64,000 bases of DNA from Paraburkholderia rhizosphaerae (GCF_004366595.1 NZ_SORE01000011.1:62001-126000); one strand, 5' to 3'; counted from the stretch's first letter, positions 15,587-23,686 are shown. Program-made: numbers and translations. Notes: a model not told the origin generated them from the letters alone.

Positions 15587-15829
15587 ATGCAAACGGACAA
15601 CGTCATGGAGTATCACGGCTGCGAGGTACGGCCGGTGGTCACCGCCACGGGAAAGGGCCGCTACGCAGCGGCGGCCATCGTCACAGACCGGGCTGGCGAA
15701 ACACGCACGCTCGGCGTCGATGGGGACTTCGCCAACGTCCAGGAGGCACGCGATGAAGCACTAGAGCTTGCCGTCGCATGGATCCAGCAACGCTCCGTCG
15801 TTTCGGACCGGTATGTCACACGGACCTAG
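15587..15829 (+). CDS. Small hypothetical protein (80 aa)
   Basis: Begins MQTDNVMEYHGCEVRPV, then RYAAAAIVTDRAGET, a short turn, and the helix VQEARDEALELAVAWIQQ. The beta-hairpin plus Ala-rich helix layout resembles the YVA-type proteins of this island, though direct similarity is weak. The ATG at 15587 has GAGGTGGGAT just before it. It is the last gene of the heat-shock island: 23 bp after its stop the IS-end palindromes begin. Function unknown. Confidence 0.65.
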   Translation: MQTDNVMEYHGCEVRPVVTATGKGRYAAAAIVTDRAGETRTLGVDGDFANVQEARDEALELAVAWIQQRSVVSDRYVTRT

Positions 15830-15851
15830 TCAGGGCCCAGGCAGCAACTGC

Positions 15852-15943
15852 CGTAGACCGCATTAAATGTGTCAACGTTGCGGCATTAAACGTGTCAACT
15901 CGCCCGCTGGCTCCCATCGGTGACACATTTAATGCGGTCTACG
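15852..15943. repeat. MITE-like pair of IS21-type ends (92 bp)
   Basis: A 23-bp arm (15852-15874, starting CGTAGACCGCATTAAATG) and its exact reverse complement (15921-15943) enclose 46 bp. Inside is a second copy of the motif GCATTAAAYGTGTCAAC (15860-15876 and 15884-15899). Repeated motifs near both tips are typical of IS21-family ends. There is no transposase between them, so this looks like left and right ends brought together. A related end lies at 24008-24057. Confidence 0.65.
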
Positions 15944-15996
15944 ACAGCCTCATTAAAGCTTGCAAATTCCTAACAACCAGCTTTAATGAGGCTGTC
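15943..15996. repeat. Second palindromic element, 18-bp arms
   Basis: GACAGCCTCATTAAAGCT (15943-15960) and its exact reverse complement (15979-15996) enclose 18 bp. It abuts the preceding MITE-like element and shares the CATTAAA core, so it may be another end pair from a related element. Confidence 0.6.
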
Positions 15997-16188
15997 TGCA
16001 TCCTGGGTTGCTCATCGAGCTGCCCGCTTGAGGCCATAGCCGTGCGTTTCGTCCCGAATCCTCCTGTCCTTGCGTGTTTCCATTTTCGGTGCCCGGTCGA
16101 AAAGGACACCTGTGGGCTTCGAAACCTGGGGACTGCGAAACGCACACGGAGCCGCGTTATTCCCGCGGACAAGTCAGCACTTCCCTTT

Positions 16189-16222
16189 GCCCGGTTCTTC
16201 GCATAACAGCGAAGAGCCGGGC
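16189..16222. terminator. Terminator-like hairpin
   Basis: GCCCGGTTCTTCGC (16189-16202) pairs with GCGAAGAGCCGGGC (16209-16222) with one G-U pair and a 6-nt loop. No T-run follows on either side. It lies in a 400-bp stretch with no recognised gene, between the IS-end palindromes and the broken GlxA gene. Confidence 0.4.
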
Positions 16223-16414
16223 CTCCTACCAGACCTGACGGCCCACGACGACATGCTGTCGCGCCTCTCCTGACGACGGGCGAGGCAAACGTCGCGCACG
16301 AGTGCGCGCGCTCGTGTGTCGGGTCCAACAGTCCAACAGGATCCCCGTTGCGCGGCTGATGCGCGGCACCTGCCGCGCTTAAAAAGCGGCGGGGCTGACT
16401 ACGTGATAGCGAAA

Positions 16415-16814
16415 CGGGAAAGCGACGCTGCAGATCGCCGGCAAAGCGCCAGTGAGTCGTTGCTCGACGGCCGTCGAGCACACCCGATTCGGCCAGAACA
16501 AATGCCCCTGTGCAGGGCGCCGCGACGCGCCGCGACGTCTTGAGCGCGTGTTTGACAAAGGCCGTGAGTGCGGGCGAGCGCAGGTCAGTTTCGACGCCTG
16601 AAGCGAACATGACCGTATCGAACACGGCATCGCCGAACGGCTCGCTGTCGATACGAATTCCCGACGATGCCGATATCAGCCCGCCCGTTTCGGAAACGAC
16701 GGTCACCTCGTACGCCGTCTCTTCGAGCACGAGATTGGCCAGCTCGAATGCGGTGACCGCCGCGAAACCCATCATATAAAACCTGGGGAAGACGACGAAG
16801 CCGATGCTGTGCAT
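16415..16814 (-). pseudogene. GlxA-family AraC-type regulator, N-terminal half only
   Basis: The frame opens MHSIGFVVFPRFYMMGF and continues as a DJ-1/PfpI-like amidotransferase domain, the N-terminal half of GlxA-type regulators: the nucleophile region AAPCTGAFVLAESGVLDGRR and THWRFAGDLQRRFP. After RRFP (16415) homology stops and an unrelated frame continues to 15939. The ATG has AGGACGCATC upstream. The missing DNA-binding half is at 24929-25530 on the opposite strand and begins at the next expected residue. It faces a TetR gene across a 117-bp region with a palindrome. Confidence 0.8.
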
Positions 16815-16853
16815 GATGCGTCCTGTGGAACAAATGTTACTGGCATTGCTTGC

Positions 16854-16877
16854 ATTTTATATCGATGGATATAAAAT
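16854..16877. promoter_or_regulatory. Palindromic operator candidate between glxA fragment and tetR
   Basis: ATTTTATATC (16854-16863) and GATATAAAAT (16868-16877) form a perfect 10-bp inverted repeat around GATG. The AT-rich dyad in a divergent promoter region 55 bp ahead of a TetR gene is a typical TetR operator arrangement. Confidence 0.55.
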
Positions 16878-16931
16878 CAGGCAACGAAAACCTCATCGGG
16901 AGGTTTGAAAAGCAGGCCAGGAAATGTACTC

Positions 16932-17591
16932 ATGGGACGACCTCGCGAGTTCGACGAAGAACAGGTACTTGACGCGGTGACTGATGCCTTCTGGGCAAAG
17001 GGTTATGAAGGCACGTCGACGCGTGACCTCGTGGCAGCCACGGGACTAACTCAGCCGAGTCTCTACAATGCATTCGGCGACAAGCGCGTGCTGTTTCGTC
17101 GTGCACTCGATCATTACCTCGATCGGACGCTAAGGCACAAAATCGCGCGAATGGAGGCTGAACTACCTCCAGCGGCGGCCATCACGGCATTCTTTGAGGA
17201 AATTATCGGTCGCTCGCTTTCGGACGACAAGCAAAGGGGTTGCCTGCTTGTCAATTCGACGCTGGAAGCAACCTGCGACGATGTCGAACTCCGACAGGCA
17301 GTGGCGTCCGAACTGCGCCAGTTGCGATCATTTTTCATGCGCTGCATCACGGCAGCCCAGAGAAATTCGGAGATAAAAGCGACAGTGTCACCCGACGATG
17401 CGGCTTCCAACCTGCTGGCCGTTGCTCTTGGCCTGCGCATACTTGCTCGAGTTGATCCGAAACCTGAGCTTTTTACGGGCGCGGTGGCACAAGCGATGGC
17501 GATGCTCGGTCTCTCAGCGCCGACTGCGCTAAAAATTAGACGGCATCGCTCTCAGAACCGGCCTATGCCCTCTTGTTCGCAGACTGGCTGA
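16932..17591 (+). CDS. TetR-family transcriptional regulator (219 aa)
   Basis: The N-terminal helix-turn-helix is clear: MGRPREFDEEQVLDAVTDAF, YEGTSTRDLVAATGLTQPSL, YNAFGDKRVLFRRAL. A helical ligand-binding domain follows, with GCLLVNSTLEA, typical of the subgroup whose repressors control reductase genes. The ATG at 16932 gives the usual MGRPREF start; a TTG at 16905 behind GGGAGG would add nine residues. It is 48 bp ahead of an SDR oxidoreductase on the same strand, which it probably controls together with itself through the palindrome at 16854. The ligand is unknown. Confidence 0.9.
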   Translation: MGRPREFDEEQVLDAVTDAFWAKGYEGTSTRDLVAATGLTQPSLYNAFGDKRVLFRRALDHYLDRTLRHKIARMEAELPPAAAITAFFEEIIGRSLSDDKQRGCLLVNSTLEATCDDVELRQAVASELRQLRSFFMRCITAAQRNSEIKATVSPDDAASNLLAVALGLRILARVDPKPELFTGAVAQAMAMLGLSAPTALKIRRHRSQNRPMPSCSQTG

Positions 17592-17639
17592 GCATCGTAA
17601 GAATCCAGTCTTTCCCTCTCTAAAACTAAGGATACCGAT

Positions 17640-18362
17640 ATGTCAAAACGTACCTTTCTCGTCACCGGTGCTACCAAGGGAATTGGCCGCGCGTTGTCGG
17701 ACAGGCTTGCCGGCGCGGGTCACCATGTGGTCGGACTTGCCCGCCGTACCAACGATGTTCCGTTTCCCGGCACTCTGGTGTCAGTCGACCTCGGCGATCG
17801 TGTCGCAACTGACGCATGCCTGAAGACGCTCGCCGAGCGCTTCTCATTCGACGGTGTCGTCAATAACATGGGCTTCGTCCGGCTCGCAGGCATAGGAGAA
17901 ATCAATCCCGACGAGTTCGAGGAGAGTTTCAGGATCAACCTCACCCCCGCGGTCCAGATTGTCCAGGCAGTCCTGCCCAACATGCGCGCGCAGGGTTGGG
18001 GGCGCGTGGTTAATCTGTCTAGCCTTACTATTCTGGGAATGCCTCGGCGCTCCGCATACGCAGCCGCGAAGGCAGCGATGGTGACCATGACACGCACATG
18101 GGCGCTGGAACTGGCAGACGCCGGCATCACTGTAAACGCAGTCGCGCCAGGACCGGTGGAAACTGAAATGTTTCGCGAGAACTCCCCCGTCGGAAGCGAA
18201 GCAGAACGGCGCTTTCTTTCCTTGATCCCGATGAAGCGACTCGGCAAGCCGCATGAACTGGCTGCTGCGATTGAATTTCTGCTGTCTGAGGATGCAGGTT
18301 TCATCACCGGTCAAACCTTGTTTGTCGACGGGGGAGGCTCGATTGGGAAGGCGTCGCTGTGA
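17640..18362 (+). CDS. SDR-family NAD(P)-dependent oxidoreductase (240 aa)
   Basis: Classical short-chain dehydrogenase. The glycine-rich cofactor site is TGATKGIG near residue 10, the NNMG motif is in place of NNAG, the catalytic serine is in NLSSL, and YAAAK provides the catalytic Tyr and Lys. The C-terminal EDAGFITGQTLFVDGGG is standard. Arg in LARRTN after strand 2 suggests NADP(H) preference. It follows the TetR regulator and is probably co-transcribed with it. FabG-like proteins of this size act on many carbonyl substrates, so the substrate cannot be named. Confidence 0.92.
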   Translation: MSKRTFLVTGATKGIGRALSDRLAGAGHHVVGLARRTNDVPFPGTLVSVDLGDRVATDACLKTLAERFSFDGVVNNMGFVRLAGIGEINPDEFEESFRINLTPAVQIVQAVLPNMRAQGWGRVVNLSSLTILGMPRRSAYAAAKAAMVTMTRTWALELADAGITVNAVAPGPVETEMFRENSPVGSEAERRFLSLIPMKRLGKPHELAAAIEFLLSEDAGFITGQTLFVDGGGSIGKASL

Positions 18363-18399
18363 AGTACCTGGCCCGTCAATGTAATTGATTGTGTCATGC

Positions 18400-18570
18400 A
18401 TTTAATTACCTTAACGCACAGCCGCAGCGGACGCGGACCATAAGGCAGCGCCTGTACTTCGTTCCTGATGTATTTGAGAACCGTCTTGCGAGCGATACGC
18501 TGTCGAGTGCGACCGCCGAAATACTCAACCCCTGCCGATGCAGTTCCAGAACTGTCACCACCACACCGAG
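18400..18570 (-). pseudogene. IS21-type IstA transposase, N-terminal remnant
   Basis: On the minus strand one frame gives GLSISAVA and, after a frameshift, RIARKTVLKYIRNEVQALPY-GPRP, which matches the helix-turn-helix start of IS21-family IstA proteins. It is cut on both sides. It sits 40 bp after the SDR gene. The surrounding 18363-18898 contains no other recognised gene. Confidence 0.45.
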
Positions 18571-18898
18571 GACCCGCAGATGTGCCTACGGCACGAGCCA
18601 TGTCAGGGCGGCCCTCGTCTGACATGCAAGCGGGCCTTCGAATTTCAGGCATCCTATCCATGAACGGCGCTTCCCGCCGTGAACGTGGCTCGCGGAATTA
18701 ACGAACTGCTACAGCTGGGATCCGCAGCCGGAGCACGCACATCCGGCAGACCTCAGCGCGTTCGGCGCCGAACGCATGTTTGGCAATGGATGCGAATGGA
18801 CGTAGTCGCCCATCAATTTCAGCCGCGTAAAAGAGGATCTCGATCCGCTGAAGGCAATTGACGGATATCAATCGCTACTGATAACCGGAGACTACGAT

Positions 18899-19768
18899 TT
18901 GCACCACCTGTTTTCGATCAACGGAAGAGCACCGGTTTCTCAGGGAAGTGGGGAGGAAGCCGCAGCATTAAAAGCGATAAATAGCGCGGTCGGCACTGCC
19001 GATTTGGCGCGGCCCGCCGGTGCCGTGAAAACGAACGTCGTGAGACACGGTGCACAGGCAAGCTACCTCGCATTCAAGCTGTTCCAGGAACATGGCGATC
19101 CAATAAATCCAGAGGCGGCACAGGCAAGCCTTCCCTGCGCGCTGTACGCGAATAAGAAATGGAACATCATCGAGAATGAGGAAGGTCTCGTTAAAGCATA
19201 CAAGAGTTTCGGCATGCGCCTCAAGGAGTCCTGGGCATCACCGCGCACTAGCGTCAGCCAGCATGATTCGCCGCGGTCGCGACGCTCGTCCGTGGACGCA
19301 AGCGGCAATGGCGGGTCGCGGCGCCCTTCCATTGCTTCGTCGTCTCCCCGGGTGCCGCCTCCATACCCGGAATCGGCGCTGTTTTCACGAGGTGCGAGCA
19401 ACCCGCAGTCGTTGTCGCGACGCCCATCGGTGGACACAACGAGCGTTAGCGGAAAATCACCGCGACTGCCCATATCCCGGGGGCCATCATCGGCGGCGTC
19501 GACGTCGCAATCACCTGTTTCGGTTCAGGGTGCCAGCCTGCCGCCCTCGCCACTGGCGCGGCGCGCACCGACGGATGTAGGACTCGCCGATAGATCTCGC
19601 AGGCAGACTTTCGGGCCGGCAATTCCCGTTTCACCTCAAAACTCATTCTTATCGGTGCCGACGCAGTCCGACGCTCCGGTCGGCTCACCTATGCGCAGTT
19701 GGACCCTGCCGTTAGAGCCAACACTGGAGGTCACATCGCCAACGTCTCCCGACGCGCCCGCACAGTGA
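18899..19768 (+). CDS. Ser/Pro/Arg-rich protein with eukaryote-like linear motifs (289 aa), candidate secreted effector
   Basis: No known family recognised. Residues 1-115 may be folded (SYLAFKLFQEHGDP, CALYANKKWNIIENEEGLVKA); residues 116-289 are low-complexity Ser/Pro/Arg. This tail has basophilic-kinase-like sites RRSS (128-131), RRPS (141-144), RRPS (174-177) and RRQT (234-237), and a WW-domain-type PPPY at 153-156. Such motifs are usual in proteins that act inside eukaryotic cells. The start is TTG at 18899 with GGAG seven nt upstream; no ATG is available. A hairpin terminator follows at 19799-19834. No secretion system is in the window, so effector status is a hypothesis. Confidence 0.6.
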   Translation: MHHLFSINGRAPVSQGSGEEAAALKAINSAVGTADLARPAGAVKTNVVRHGAQASYLAFKLFQEHGDPINPEAAQASLPCALYANKKWNIIENEEGLVKAYKSFGMRLKESWASPRTSVSQHDSPRSRRSSVDASGNGGSRRPSIASSSPRVPPPYPESALFSRGASNPQSLSRRPSVDTTSVSGKSPRLPISRGPSSAASTSQSPVSVQGASLPPSPLARRAPTDVGLADRSRRQTFGPAIPVSPQNSFLSVPTQSDAPVGSPMRSWTLPLEPTLEVTSPTSPDAPAQ

Positions 19769-19798
19769 CCTGTTCACCCGGGTCAGCGCTTCAGGCGA

Positions 19799-19834
19799 AA
19801 AGCGATAGCCGGCACGAAAGCCGACTATCGCTTT
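19799..19834. terminator. Strong hairpin terminator
   Basis: AAAGCGATAG (19799-19808) pairs with CTATCGCTTT (19825-19834), and the inner CGGC pairs with GCCG. It is A/T-flanked on both sides, so it may end both the 289-aa gene on the plus strand and the fragment at 19858 on the minus strand. Confidence 0.75.
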
Positions 19835-19857
19835 AGCACCCGCCTACAAGCGCCCGA

Positions 19858-20109
19858 TCAAGACTGAATCGCAAAGAACGGCTGCGTGCCCGTCGAGAAA
19901 TCGTCGCCACCCGGCATGCCGAAGGTGATGCGTTTGCCGTACATGAACCGCAGACCCAGATCCAGTACGCCCGTTCCAAACAGCCCCATATTCTGACCGA
20001 TGCCCGCGTGCGCCGCGTTCGACCCGTTGCCCAATTCGGACTGCGCTAGCTGTGGACGGCATACCGGATCGGGATCGCTGGTAACTGGGACCGCCAGGCA
20101 GGAGCGGTT
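19858..20109 (-). pseudogene. Unidentified C-terminal protein fragment
   Basis: An 83-codon stretch without a usable start, closed by TGA at 19858-19860. The end (NMGLFGTGVLDLGLRFMYGK, then RITFGMPGGDDFSTGTQPFF) reads like real protein, beta-rich and aromatic, perhaps the end of a membrane-barrel or phage-type protein. I cannot name it. It shares strand with the broken asnB upstream but is in another frame. Confidence 0.4.
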
Positions 20110-20289
20110 TCATCGGCGAGCGCGGATCGCCGTCGGGCAACAGTCGGGCATGAACGACCCGTCGTCGCGGTGCCCGCATACCGGGCCGTTGCGCTTTGAC
20201 AGCAATCATTTTTACGCCGACGGCGAACCGTTTGTCGACGATCGTCTGCCGGGAGATTAAGGGCTTTTTGCGCGTTGCAGGATTTCCGT

Positions 20290-20740
20290 TGCATACGTTA
20301 TGCGCAGCTTCAGCGCGAAGCAGGCTCTTCTCACGTCCGTCGAATGTCTTCATGGCCCACGGCCATGCTGAGCCTGTCCTTGCGGTCCAGCAAGATAGGC
20401 AGCCAGTGGGTCAGGCCGAGGAAGCAGATCTCCCGCATGCGTTTCTCGTGTCCGGTTTGTCCGGGCAGCAGCGGTGTCGCGTCGATCGCGTGGGTGTAGA
20501 AATCGGCCACGTACTCGGACAGGCAGAGCTCTTTCTTAACGCTCTCCGACCACATTGACGGCACGCTGTCACGGCCCCTCAGCCATGGAAACGTGGCCGC
20601 GTTGACCGCTTCGGGAGAGTGGAACCAGCGATAGCCGCCGAACACCTCGGCGGCCGCCTCGCCGGAGAGCGCGACCGTCGAGGTCTTGCGGACTTCGGCG
20701 AACAGAAGATAGAGCGACGGATACATGTCGCTACGAGTCC
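20290..20740 (-). pseudogene. asnB: Asparagine synthetase B fragment, frameshifted
   Basis: Pieces of the glutamine-hydrolysing asparagine synthase domain: MYPSLYLLFAEVRKTSTVAL, then SGEAAAEVFGGYRWF (normally SGE-A-DEVFGGY) and CFLGLTHWLPILLDRKDRLS. After MAVG the usual middle section is lost and the match resumes in another frame as MKTFDGREKSLLRA. The N-terminal glutaminase half and the C-terminus are missing. The Asp-to-Ala change in the signature also argues for decay. It is divergent from the carboxymuconolactone decarboxylase gene at 20836. Confidence 0.75.
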
Positions 20741-20835
20741 CTCGCGGCACGCGAGGAAGCTGCTTAGGCTCGCTAATCTGCAGGCGCCGTACCGCGCGTC
20801 ATTCACCGGTTTTCTTCAACCTGAAGGTCAACATC

Positions 20836-21234
20836 ATGCCTCGTCTCCATACCATCGAAATGTCCGAAGCCACCGGTCACGCAGCCGGAATTTTCAGAGG
20901 CGTTAAAGCCGCGGTCGGCAGAGTTCCGAATTCCTATATCGGCATCGGCGGTAATAGTCCCGTCGCACTCGAGGCCGTGTTGAATCTCGAGGCATCGCTC
21001 AAAAAGAGCAGCTTGAGCGCGCGGGATATCGAAGTCGTGAAACTGGTCGTAAGCCATACGACCGGCTGCAGCTATTGCCTCGCCGCCCACACTGTGCTGA
21101 GCAAAAAGATCGGCATTGACCGTGAAGCCATTCTGGCCTTGCGCCAGGCTAAGCCGTCGGGCGATGCGCACGATGATGCGTTAGCCAAATTCGTGTTGCA
21201 GTTCTTCCGGGTTCGGCCACAAGCGGTCGTATAG
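20836..21234 (+). pseudogene. AhpD/carboxymuconolactone-decarboxylase-family protein, 3'-truncated
   Basis: Peroxidase-like family of small all-alpha proteins. The CxxC motif is present (TTGCSYCLAAHTVLSKKIG), after SYIGIGGNSPVALEA and DIEVVKLVVS. The expected C-terminal helix pair after AKFVLQ is replaced by 10 unrelated residues (FFRVRPQAVV). The junction begins exactly at a 19-bp sequence (21201-21219) that also occurs at 24231-24249, so a mobile piece probably cut the gene. The ATG at 20836 follows GAAGGTCAACATC. The CxxC site is intact, so residual function cannot be excluded. Confidence 0.7.
21201..21219 (+). repeat. 19-bp repeat, copy 1 (second copy at 24231-24249)
   Basis: GTTCTTCCGGGTTCGGCCA occurs here at the truncation point of a gene and again at 24231-24249 in a patch of remnants. 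It is probably the tip of a mobile element. Confidence 0.6.
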
Positions 21235-21323
21235 TTCCTCCGCTTTTAGATCATGCGAGTGCCTCTTCGAGACTCGTAAGCGGCCATCCGATCATATTCA
21301 TGTTGCAGATGACGGTCTCATCG

Positions 21324-21920
21324 CTAAATCCATTTGGGCACATCGATACGTGGCTGGCGACGTAACGACTCAATCAACTCGTTTGGGTCGCTATGGATAG
21401 CTATGGATTCACGATGTTCGAAGGGTAAAAATCTCTGCTCGACCATGTGATCGATGAAACCCATGAAGGGCATGAAGAAGTTCGCAGTGTTCAACAAGCC
21501 TAACGGCTTGTCGATTTCCTGCAACTGATTCATCGTCCAGGATTCCATCACTTCTTCAATCGTTCCGATTCCTCCGGGAAGTGCAATGAATGCGTCGGCA
21601 AGCTCGACCATCCGCTCCTTGCGCTTTCTTAGCGTGGATGCGATCTCGCAATGAGTTAGCGCCGAATGCGAATGGCCGCGCCGATGCAGGCTTTCTGTGA
21701 TGACGCCGTGCACCTGGCCTCCTGCCGATATTGCCGCATCGGCTACGGCACCCATCAATCCTTTGGTCGTCCCGCCATACACTACCTTTATGCACGCACC
21801 TGCCAAGGCCAGGCCAAGCTTGCGTGCGTCCTGTGCGTATTGTTCAGAAGCACCGAAGTTCGAGCCGCAGAAAACGGCGATGGAGTTGATTGTGCGCGAC
21901 GGCGCTTCAGTCGAACTCAT
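21324..21920 (-). CDS. LOG-family protein (cytokinin riboside 5'-monophosphate phosphoribohydrolase type, 198 aa)
   Basis: Rossmann-fold LOG-family hydrolase that removes ribose 5-phosphate from N6-modified AMP or other nucleotides. Diagnostic motifs are SIAVFCGSNFGASEQYAQDA at the start, VVYGGTTKGLMGAVADAA and the catalytic PGGIGTIEEVMESW. Length is normal for the TIGR00730 type. The start at 21920 falls only a few bases from where the MocR fragment begins on the other strand, so its own promoter may have been altered by that rearrangement. The protein itself looks intact. In bacteria its role may be nucleotide salvage as well as cytokinin release. Confidence 0.88.
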   Translation of the reverse strand: MSSTEAPSRTINSIAVFCGSNFGASEQYAQDARKLGLALAGACIKVVYGGTTKGLMGAVADAAISAGGQVHGVITESLHRRGHSHSALTHCEIASTLRKRKERMVELADAFIALPGGIGTIEEVMESWTMNQLQEIDKPLGLLNTANFFMPFMGFIDHMVEQRFLPFEHRESIAIHSDPNELIESLRRQPRIDVPKWI

Positions 21921-22764
21921 TTCTCACGCGCTTTTCAACGCGGGCGATCAGGTGTGGTACGAAAATCCGGGATACCCGCCGACCCGGCAGTTGATGCGTA
22001 TGCTGAATCTGAACGGTGTTCCCATTCCGGTGGACGAAGAAGGGATAGATGTAGCCTGCGGCATCGAACTCGCACCCCGCGCACGGGCGGCGATCGTGAC
22101 TCCCGCCCACCAAAGCCCTTTATGCGTAACACTTTCGTTGCCCCGCCGGCTAGCCCTGCTGGAATGGGCTGCGCAAAGCAAAGGATGGATCATCGAAGAT
22201 GACTACGATGGCGAATATCGCTATATCAGCCGGCCCTTGCCAGCGCTGAAAAGTCTGGATGGAAACGGAAGAGTTCTTTATGCAGGCACTTTCAGCAAGA
22301 TGCTGATGCCGAGCCTTCGATTGGCGTATCTGGTCGTCCCCGACGCGCTCGTCGAACGCTTCGAGCAGGTCGTTCGAACGCTTGGCACAGGCACGTCCCA
22401 CCTCGTTCAGGCAATGGTGACATCGTTCATGAGAGAGGGGCACTTTGCACGGCATATTCAGCGAATGCGCAGGCTATATGCCGAACGACGCGAGGCAACA
22501 GTCGCGGGTCTGGAAAGCGCTCTCGGCCATTACGTGGACATCGATGCACAACCTGGCGGCATGCATCTGATCTTGCGCTTACGCGGCCGCCGGTCAGACC
22601 GCCGGCTCGTTGCGAGTATGGGTGAAAACGGCCTGTACGCCGAAGCACTTTCGGATTGGGGCGAAGGACGGCAAGTCGGATCGGCGCTGCTCGTCGGGTT
22701 CACGAACGTTGACAGTCAGGCAACCGCAGCGCAACTCGGCAAGCGAATCCTGTCGCTGATGTGA
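21908..22764 (+). pseudogene. MocR/PdxR-type regulator, aminotransferase-like half only
   Basis: C-terminal part of a GntR-aminotransferase fusion regulator. Homology begins at about SVELISHALFNAGDQVW and includes YENPGYPPTRQLM, the PLP-pocket IIEDDYDGEYRY and the PLP-lysine motif AGTFSKMLMPSLRLAYL, through to the end. The N-terminal winged helix and linker are missing; upstream of 21908 the same frame only reads the reverse of the LOG gene. It cannot bind DNA in the usual way. A TGGTCC/GGACCA dyad downstream (22816-22836) may be its former operator. Confidence 0.8.
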
Positions 22765-22815
22765 CCGGAACAACGCATACGCTAAAAATCATGGCATAGC
22801 ACGGATGCAGGTTCA

Positions 22816-22836
22816 TGGTCCTTTTGAACTGGACCA
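22816..22836. promoter_or_regulatory. Candidate MocR-type operator
   Basis: TGGTCC (22816-22821) and GGACCA (22831-22836) form an inverted repeat 50 bp ahead of the gene at 22886. GGWCC-type half-sites are common for MocR/PdxR regulators, and a truncated MocR gene lies next to it. The link is inference. Confidence 0.4.
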
Positions 22837-22885
22837 AGGTGAGACAAGATGAAGCCTCTTAAACGATCAATCAGAGAGGTTCTTC

Positions 22886-23344
22886 ATGACACAACGCATC
22901 AACTACAGCAAGGCGTCGCCGGACGCGTATCGGGCGTTCGGTGACGTACATTCCATAATTCAGACATGCGGCCTTGCGAAGGATCTAATCAACCTCGTGT
23001 ACCTGCGCGCCTCGCAGATGAATGGCTGTGCTTTCTGTATCGATATGCACACGCGAGACCTGAAGAAGCTCGGGGTATCGGAGGAAAAACTCACCCTTCT
23101 ACAGGTCTGGCACGACGCCGGCACGCTATTCAGCGCGCGCGAGAAAGCAGCGATCGCCTGGGCGGAAGTGGTCACGGATGTGGCGGCAACGCACGCCCCC
23201 GATGACGCTTATCAAGCGGCGGCGGCCGAATTCAATGACAAGGAACTCGCCGACCTCACCTATGCGATCAGCCTGATGAACGCTTTCAATCGTCTTGGCA
23301 TCGCCTTCCGCACCGTTCCAGCCGCAGCTTACGCTAAAGCCTGA
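22886..23344 (+). CDS. Carboxymuconolactone-decarboxylase/AhpD-like protein (152 aa)
   Basis: All-alpha AhpD-like protein with a redox CxxC pair in QMNGCAFCIDMHTRDLKKLG, the signature of alkylhydroperoxidase-type members of this family. It starts MTQRINYSKASPDAYRAFGD. Length is typical. The ATG follows AGAGAGGTTCTTC. It is 30 bp ahead of an SMR transporter on the same strand and probably co-expressed with it. A close relative is at 37038-37493. A role in peroxide or electrophile detoxification is likely; the substrate is unknown. Confidence 0.88.
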   Translation: MTQRINYSKASPDAYRAFGDVHSIIQTCGLAKDLINLVYLRASQMNGCAFCIDMHTRDLKKLGVSEEKLTLLQVWHDAGTLFSAREKAAIAWAEVVTDVAATHAPDDAYQAAAAEFNDKELADLTYAISLMNAFNRLGIAFRTVPAAAYAKA

Positions 23345-23374
23345 CATTGCACACCTTGTACGGAGTTTTCACTG

Positions 23375-23686
23375 ATGGCATGGCTACTACTTAGCCTGGC
23401 AGGCGTGCTTGAGATCGCTTTCGCCTTTGCGATGAAGGCCTCAGACGGCTTCACGCGACTGACGCCCGGGCTGCTTACGGTCGCGACCGGACTGTCGAGC
23501 GTGATTCTGCTCTCCGTGGCGCTTCGTACAGTGCCGGTCGGCACCGGCTACGCCGTGTGGACTGGAGTCGGGGCGGCGGGTACGGCAATTCTTGGTATCG
23601 CTTTGCTCGGAGATTCGGCCGCACCATTGCGGGTGTTTTTCATCCTGCTGATTCTCGGTGGCGTGATCGGACTCAAGTTCGCATAA
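23375..23686 (+). CDS. SMR-family small multidrug transporter, SugE-like (103 aa)
   Basis: Four-helix transporter that works as a dual-topology dimer in the inner membrane. The essential glutamate of helix 1 is in LAGVLEIAFAFAMKASDGFT; helix 3 has the GTGYAVWTGVGAAGTA signature; the chain ends LILGGVIGLKFA. Length is right for the SMR family (about 105 aa). The GVGAAGT pattern and single-gene setting favour the SugE/Gdx subtype, which exports guanidinium-type compounds. It follows the AhpD-like gene by 30 bp. Confidence 0.88.
   Translation: MAWLLLSLAGVLEIAFAFAMKASDGFTRLTPGLLTVATGLSSVILLSVALRTVPVGTGYAVWTGVGAAGTAILGIALLGDSAAPLRVFFILLILGGVIGLKFA

Noticed and set aside
15939..16414. C-terminal continuation of the 291-codon GlxA frame
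   Set aside because: The sequence after RRFP is unrelated to GlxA and overlaps the IS-end palindromes.
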